Origin: Lanius collurio
Taxonomy: Eukaryota; Chordata; Aves; Passeriformes; Laniidae
Assembly (NCBI GenBank): GCA_020086605.1
Contig: JACBWW010000004.1
Location: forward strand, 10,461,073 to 10,525,072
Length of the DNA stretch: 64,000 nt
Direction: 5' to 3'
Made by a program: the position numbers and the translations under genes. Positions 61,901 to 64,000 of the stretch are shown here, piece after piece (position 1 is the first letter of the stretch; every line of letters begins with the position of its first letter). The notes beneath the pieces were generated by a model. That model searched no databases, was not told the DNA's origin, and saw only the letters and a list, made by a program, of their open reading frames with translations.

Positions 61901-62626
61901 TAGGTCTGCACAGTACATGTCAGGACTGGGAAACTGAAAATACCTATTCTGTTTATACACTGCTGCTAAAGCAAATACATTTGTTGGTCAGCTTACAGTG
62001 AATCTGATGCTTCTTATTTAAAAAAAACCAATCTATTTTGCATGGTTGTTGCAGTCACCTTGAGTGTTGGTGGGCTTGTAGATAGCACAACCAGGCAGTT
62101 TCAGTGCTGGCACGTTTCTGAGAGTGTTAGTTTGGGAGATTTTTCTAGATGGCTTCCTACTTTGTCTTGTTACATGCTGGGTTTTTTACCTTTGCAGAAT
62201 CCTCACAAATTCTTTCCTGATGAGCGCTTTGGGGATGAAAGCCCACTGCTGACAGTGAGACAGTCTGGACGATGTCGCGTCAACAGCACTCCCACTGCAG
62301 AAACCATGTTTACAGAACTGGACTCTTTCGTGGCCTTCCATCCACCATTGCCCCCTCCTCCACCTCCATACCACCCACCAGCAACTCCTATTCATAACCA
62401 GTTCAAAGTGGGCTGGAAACAGAGGGTGCCAAGTCACCATCCTTCCCGTTCCTTTTCTTACCCGTGTAACCACTCGCTGTTCCACTCGCGCACGGCCCCC
62501 AAGGCCGCGCCGCCCGTGTACCTGCCCGGCGTGAAGGCAGCGCCTCCCGACTGCACCAACACCGCCGCCCTGGGGCGGCAAACGGTGGCGGCGGCGGCAG
62601 CAGTGATGGCAGCTGAGAAACAAGTA
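31878..62626 (+). CDS. BTBD7: BTBD7, BTB/POZ domain-containing protein 7 (spliced, 3'-incomplete in window)
   Basis: Joined coding segments: 31878-31959, 37017-38096, 51440-51648, 53022-53097, 55369-55529, 55843-55986, 57821-58010, 61389-61567 and 62198-62626. They total 2,550 nt, exactly 850 codons with no stop. Every junction is GT/AG and phase-compatible. Visible parts in order are the MGANAS myristoylation-type start, a polybasic stretch (about 56-78), BTB 1 (about 141-208), BTB 2 (about 246-340), BACK (about 390-480), a conserved central region, and a proline-rich stretch with PPPY (756-768). The human protein is about 1,130 residues, so roughly the last quarter lies in a final exon beyond 64000. 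From published work in mouse salivary gland and lung, BTBD7 is induced by fibronectin, raises Snail2, lowers E-cadherin and promotes cleft formation and branching. No frameshift or broken splice site is seen. Confidence 0.97.
32421..32454. repeat. two-copy 17-bp tandem repeat
   Basis: The unit ctg-y-taaggtaataaac is present twice in direct contact and differs at one base. A partial copy (gtaataaa) precedes it at about 32413-32420. Each unit carries AATAAA, but this is intronic and there is no sign of transcript termination here. Confidence 0.8.
36752..36808. repeat. A/C-rich low-complexity tract
   Basis: Runs of A alternate with runs of 2-4 C (aaaccc, aaccaaaccc, aaaaaaaccc, taaacccc). It is the opposite-strand counterpart of the T/G tract at 3792-3944. 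It lies about 200 bases upstream of exon 3 in intron 2. Confidence 0.85.
37017..38096 (+). CDS. BTBD7: BTBD7 large BTB exon (residues 28-388)
   Basis: This single 1,080-nt exon encodes the polybasic segment (residues about 56-78, KKKK...[13 protein letters not shown]) and both BTB/POZ domains. BTB 1 runs from CTDVDLIF (141-148) through [13 protein letters not shown] to LYTGEFG (202-208). BTB 2 starts at YYDVVLSF (246-253), contains [14 protein letters not shown] (276-289) and reaches CMYTDVV (331-337). BTB domains mediate dimerisation and, in many BTB-BACK proteins, CUL3 binding. The exon starts after 'tgcttttag' and ends phase 1 at 'caag|gtac'. An in-frame stop lies just beyond the donor, so the open frame alone would suggest a false 371-residue protein. 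The first nine codons of that frame (from 36989) are intronic. Confidence 0.98.
39357..39830 (-). mobile_element. CR1 LINE fragment, 5'-truncated
   Basis: The + strand reads the reverse complement of a CR1 3' end. It starts with 'atcatccaatcatagagcag', then 'ttagaaggggcttccgaaga', then a 'ccctgg'-less block 'gttcctggggaagttgtcc'. It continues with 'ttgccccttgtcat' and ends near 'ctttccttgtaggctaggtt' and 'gcagtccttcggatcctctc'. It is about 470 bp, well diverged and non-coding. It lies antisense to BTBD7. Confidence 0.8.
42401..42406. repeat. target-site duplication, left copy (CTTCTC)
   Basis: The six bases CTTCTC directly precede the LTR start at 42407 and are repeated exactly at 42722-42727 after its end. 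Six-base duplications are typical of class II (beta-retrovirus/ERVK-like) integrase. Confidence 0.8.
42407..42721 (-). mobile_element. solo LTR of an endogenous retrovirus, 315 bp
   Basis: The element begins TGTCGCTC and ends AAGCAACA on the + strand, giving TG...CA termini, and is flanked by exact 6-bp duplications. Read on the minus strand it starts TGTTGCTTAG. It carries TATAAATA (42492-42499 on +) and an AGTAAA polyadenylation-like signal about 20 bases later. It ends with a GTGAACGTGTGG...GAGCGACA U5-like segment. The order TATA, poly(A) signal, 3' end sets the orientation as minus, antisense to BTBD7. No internal retroviral genes remain, so it is the product of LTR-LTR recombination. 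The 6-bp duplication suggests an ERVK-like origin, which is inference. Confidence 0.85.
43482..44259 (-). mobile_element. CR1 LINE, 3' portion (first part, split by an LTR)
   Basis: The + strand shows the reverse complement of a CR1 3' end. It begins 'aaatcatagaattaaagaat', continues with 'ggaagggaccttaaagatc' and 'ctgttccagtgcctca', then 'aagaatttcttcctaatatc'. After that comes pol-derived sequence ('cccccaagcccttctcctc', 'gaccttgcacttgg', 'ggcctgtagttccctga'). There are internal deletions relative to the usual CR1 order near 43830 and 44090. On the minus strand an eroded reverse-transcriptase C-terminal frame survives only in pieces. The element is interrupted at 44260-44264 and resumes at 44932. 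Confidence 0.92.
44260..44264. repeat. target-site duplication, left copy (AGTGG)
   Basis: The five bases AGTGG precede the LTR start and are repeated exactly at 44927-44931. Removing the LTR and one copy rejoins the CR1 sequence smoothly (acagtgg to tttaacc). Confidence 0.8.
44265..44926 (-). mobile_element. solo LTR of an endogenous retrovirus, 662 bp, inserted in a CR1
   Basis: It begins TGTAGATAAC and ends CCCCAACA on the + strand (TG...CA). It is flanked by exact 5-bp AGTGG duplications and sits inside the CR1 at 43482-45262. On the minus strand it starts TGTTGGGGAGG. AATAAA appears near the other end (complement of tttatt at about 44346-44352), followed by a short R/U5-like segment ending TTATCTACA. 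The orientation is therefore minus. A (GA)n-type microsatellite lies within it at about 44412-44470. No retroviral genes remain. A 5-bp duplication differs from the 6 bp of the nearby LTR, so the two come from different retroviral lineages. Confidence 0.87.
44412..44470. repeat. imperfect (GA)n microsatellite
   Basis: The GA/AG-rich run 'agagagagcaagagagagg' is followed by further GAGA blocks within the solo LTR. Length variation between individuals is likely. Confidence 0.85.
44932..45262 (-). mobile_element. CR1 LINE (second part, continuing past the LTR)
   Basis: CR1 sequence resumes right after the duplication with 'ccaccagttccctcagctcc'. It runs through 'gaacctgatcttcttctat', 'ggtgaagactgaggtaaaaa' and 'cagcctcctccatga' to about 45262. 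These blocks come from more 5' CR1 pol sequence than the first part, in the order expected on the minus strand. This proves the LTR is a secondary insertion. Confidence 0.88.
51440..51648 (+). CDS. BTBD7: BTBD7 exon 4 (residues 388-457), BACK domain start
   Basis: The exon follows the acceptor 'gctttgtag' and completes Gly388, then reads CEDIIAES. The segment [11 protein letters not shown] and [15 protein letters not shown] is typical of a BACK domain, the helical linker that follows BTB in BTB-BACK-Kelch and related proteins. The donor is 'ttacag|gtaacc', phase 0 after DYLQ. The open frame extends about 97 bases upstream of the acceptor, but that part is intronic. Confidence 0.97.
51649..53021 (+). 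other. BTBD7: BTBD7 intron 4 (1.37 kb)
   Basis: AT-rich. I see no repeat or gene. It ends with the polypyrimidine-poor but serviceable acceptor 'gtctctacag' at 53021. Confidence 0.85.
53022..53097 (+). CDS. BTBD7: BTBD7 exon 5 (residues 458-483), BACK domain continued
   Basis: This 76-nt exon encodes [16 protein letters not shown] followed by QLMKRIADR and the first base of Glu483. Its acceptor is 'ctctacag' and its donor is 'cgag|gtgagg' (phase 1). The [11 protein letters not shown] helix is a hallmark end of BACK. The exon is too short to be evident alone and is fixed by phase and family identity. Confidence 0.95.
53258..53640 (+). mobile_element. CR1 LINE 3'-end fragment (sense)
   Basis: Sense-strand CR1 landmarks appear in order: 'tgtttagcctgaagaagaaa', 'ggcttagaggggatctta', 'gtctataaatatcta', 'ggttgcccagatgagttgtg', 'ctccatccttggaggtattc' and a final 'gaggtcctttcaatctctgt' block. 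Frameshifts and an internal deletion make it non-coding. It lies about 160 bases after exon 5. Confidence 0.88.
55113..55222 (-). mobile_element. short CR1 LINE 3' tail
   Basis: The + strand begins 'aaatcatagaatcatttagg' and continues 'ttggaaaagacctctgggat', then 'gtcaactagaccatagcact'. This is the reverse complement of the last 110 bp or so of a CR1. It is severely 5'-truncated and antisense to BTBD7. Confidence 0.88.
55369..55529 (+). CDS. BTBD7: BTBD7 exon 6 (residues 483-536)
   Basis: It encodes [20 protein letters not shown], then [22 protein letters not shown], and ends VLSDA. The acceptor is 'cccacag|ag' and the donor 'gatgca|gtaagt' (phase 0). The sequence is nearly the same as I remember for mammalian BTBD7. 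The RLPF-type helix after BACK is characteristic of this family. Confidence 0.96.
55530..55842 (+). other. BTBD7: BTBD7 intron 6 (313 bp)
   Basis: A short AT-rich intron bounded by gtaagt and 'gattcttaaag'. Nothing else is seen in it. Confidence 0.9.
55843..55986 (+). CDS. BTBD7: BTBD7 exon 7 (residues 537-584)
   Basis: It encodes [15 protein letters not shown], then [19 protein letters not shown] and [10 protein letters not shown]. The ATG at 55843 is internal, not a start: it lies directly after the acceptor 'ttcttaaag' and continues the frame from exon 6. The donor is 'gctaag|gtaata' (phase 0). Confidence 0.96.
55987..57820 (+). other. BTBD7: BTBD7 intron 7 (1.83 kb)
   Basis: No gene is seen. 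The stretch at about 56140-56345 is odd. A T9 run sits inside an imperfect inverted repeat ('caacaaaa'/'ttttgtcg' region, 56171-56195). It is followed by CpG- and GC-richer DNA unlike the rest of the intron, possibly an old interspersed repeat I cannot name. The intron ends 'ctcgttgcag' at 57820. Confidence 0.75.
57821..58010 (+). CDS. BTBD7: BTBD7 exon 8 (residues 585-648)
   Basis: It encodes [21 protein letters not shown], then [17 protein letters not shown], then a Ser/Gln/Asn-rich stretch ending ANEIP and the first base of Val648. The acceptor is 'cgttgcag' and the donor 'cccag|gtaagc' (phase 1). The exon is more GC-rich than its surroundings. Minus-strand open frames over it are shadows. 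Confidence 0.96.
58011..61388 (+). other. BTBD7: BTBD7 intron 8 (3.38 kb)
   Basis: No supported gene. An A-run/A-C tract lies at 60110-60162. A 155-codon plus-strand frame at 60362-60829 is open but without a recognisable domain and is most likely chance. The acceptor is 'tatccctccag' at 61388. Confidence 0.8.
60110..60162. repeat. A-rich / A-C low-complexity tract
   Basis: A poly-A run of about 13 grades into aaaaaaaccc and aaccaaacc units. It is the third tract of this type in the window. Confidence 0.85.
61389..61567 (+). CDS. BTBD7: BTBD7 exon 9 (residues 648-707)
   Basis: It completes Val648 and reads [20 protein letters not shown], then [20 protein letters not shown] and [14 protein letters not shown]. 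The acceptor is 'ccctccag|tt' and the donor 'ctgcag|gtatga' (phase 0). The coding part is CpG-richer than the flanking introns. Confidence 0.96.
61568..62197 (+). other. BTBD7: BTBD7 intron 9 (630 bp)
   Basis: AT-rich, and nothing else seen. It ends 'tacctttgcag' at 62197. An open frame starts in the intron at 62042 and runs into exon 10; its first 52 codons are intronic. Confidence 0.9.
62198..62626 (+). CDS. BTBD7: BTBD7 exon 10 (residues 708-850), proline-rich region
   Basis: It encodes [18 protein letters not shown], then a Ser/Thr/Pro-containing stretch. A proline run [15 protein letters not shown] follows (residues 755-768), containing PPPY at 762-765. Next comes a Ser/His-rich [18 protein letters not shown], and an alanine tract (about 838-842) before AAEKQV. 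PPxY motifs bind WW domains and polyproline binds SH3/EVH1-type domains, so this region is a likely adaptor surface. The donor is 'caagta|gtaagt' (phase 0). The alanine tract seems shorter than the one I recall in mammals. The reading frame past 62626 is intronic. Confidence 0.95.
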
Positions 62627-64000
62627 GTAAGTGCTGGGATTTCTCCTCTTTGGCCTATTTCTGGCCACTCAAAGTACCTCATCAAAGGGGCTGGGAGAAT
62701 TGTTACAGTGGAAGTAACTTGGGTTTGTTAAATAAAAAGAGCATCTTTATCAGTTAGGAGAAGGTTTTTCTACCAAACTCTCTGTCAATATTCTCTATCC
62801 CAAAGGCATGCCCTAATCCCTGGGAGAATGAACATTCCAGGGGCAGGAGCATTGTTGGAGGGGCAAATGGCAGGCTGAGGAATCTTCTGAAATCATAGAA
62901 GCACAGAATATCCTCAGTTGGAAGGGACCCACAGGGTCTGTTCCAGTGCCCAACCACCCTCTGGGTGAAGAACCTTTTTCTCCTATCCAGCCTAAACCTG
63001 CCCTGACACAACTTCAGGCCGTTCCTTCAGTCCTGTCACTTCACCACAGAGATAGGTGCCTGCCCCTTCTCTTCCTCTCATGAGGAAGTTGTAAATTACA
63101 GTGGGGTCTCCCCTCAGTCTCCTCCAGGCTGAACTGACCAAGTGACATCAGCCACCCCTTGTGTGGCAAGGGTAGTTTGCTCTACACTAAAATAAAGCAT
63201 AAGCCAACTTCAGTGGTGGACTGCACACTGTAATTCACAGGTAGAAGTAGTGGGGTTGTTTTGCCTATTCACAGGTAAGTAGTCAGAAGTAAACAGGTTG
63301 CCTTTATACACATGTGAAGAATGTGAAAGCTTTACAGCTGACAAAGACTTTAAAAGGAATTGGCAAGGAGAAATTGGTAATTGCTGATACAGGGGTTTGT
63401 TACAGTATTTAAAAGCAGTCATAGTTGCTGAACTTCAGTATGATGCAATAAAAACAATGAAATACAAGATACTCAGTAAAGACATAGCTTTGTGATGTAC
63501 AGGAAGTGCTAAATGAAGAATTTGGCAATTTATTTCTGCAGTGAAAAAACTGTCAGTACATAGTTGTGGCACATTAGATACAGATTTGAGGATCGAGTTC
63601 TGATTGGAAAAATGGATTTTATTTTCTCCCATAAGCAATTGTCTTAAATATATTGCCCTTCTTTTTCTATTTTAGAATAAAATTTATAACTTCACATTAG
63701 AAATGTGTGCCATTGCTTGTTCAAAGGTGGGATTTGTAGCATGTCACTCACCTTTGATCAACACTGACTTCCCTCAGGAAACTATATAGTAACCTTTTCC
63801 ATATCAGAAATATTTCTGCTAGAATATGTCTATAAATAATGGAAGGGGGAGCATAGGCTTAATATAGGTGATATTTTTGTTCCGTATTTTTTTCTGCAAT
63901 TTATGAGTTACTGTTAATCAATGATTACTAAAGAGAAATAATATATGTGAGTAGAAATTCTCACTCTTCTGTCTGGAAGGCTGTAATATGAGCAATTATG
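62627..64000 (+). other. BTBD7: BTBD7 intron 10 (5' part; gene continues past the window)
   Basis: There is no further coding exon before 64000. The expected last exon (after EKQV) is not found, so the gene is cut by the window edge. The stretch contains one antisense CR1 (62892-63172). The remainder is AT-rich without features. Confidence 0.85.
62892..63172 (-). mobile_element. CR1 LINE 3'-end fragment
   Basis: The + strand begins 'aaatcatagaagcacagaat' and continues 'cagttggaagggacccacag', then 'cagcctaaacctgccctgac'. It reaches 'ctcccctcagtctcctcc' and 'aggctgaactgacca'. This is the reverse complement of a CR1 of the subtype also seen at 8515-8668, with a small deletion after 'ggtctgttccagtgcccaac'. 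It is antisense to BTBD7. Confidence 0.9.

Noticed and set aside
62186..62668. 160-codon minus-strand open frame opposite exon 10
   Set aside because: It is an antisense shadow of the proline/alanine-rich BTBD7 coding exon.
1..64000. tRNA, rRNA, CRISPR, bacterial operon or phage features
   Set aside because: None is seen. The window has vertebrate intron/exon structure and avian repeats throughout.

Overview
The window is vertebrate nuclear DNA and almost certainly avian. It is AT-rich and intron-dominated. The repeats are CR1 LINE 3' ends and short endogenous-retrovirus LTRs of the kinds common in birds, perhaps a passerine. The protein pieces are near-identical to my memory of tetrapod BTBD7. 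There is no prokaryotic or phage content.

One gene explains the coding signal: BTBD7 (BTB/POZ domain-containing protein 7) on the + strand. A CpG-island promoter and non-coding exon 1 lie at about 13343-13455. Nine coding exons follow: 31878-31959, 37017-38096, 51440-51648, 53022-53097, 55369-55529, 55843-55986, 57821-58010, 61389-61567 and 62198-62626. All have GT/AG borders and compatible phases, and together they give an unbroken 2,550-nt frame (850 codons). The last coding exon, carrying roughly the final quarter of the protein, lies beyond position 64000. The product has a myristoylation-type N-terminus, a polybasic stretch, two tandem BTB domains, a BACK domain and a proline-rich region with a PPxY motif.

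Layout: 1-13341 is gene-poor upstream DNA with a G/T simple repeat and a cluster of CR1 remnants (7831-9088). 13342 is a single N exactly where the CpG island begins, so part of the promoter may be missing. 13456-31773 is an 18-kb first intron with one LTR remnant. Intron 3 (38097-51439) holds two CR1s and two solo LTRs with clear target-site duplications, one of them inserted inside a CR1. The 3' part is a run of short exons with further CR1 fragments in the introns.

I found no undescribed system. The best second looks are the uORF-crowded leader, the promoter gap with a possible shared divergent promoter, the two antisense solo LTRs, an unexplained cysteine-rich intronic ORF (49344-49655), and a compact multi-arm palindrome at 30839-30870.
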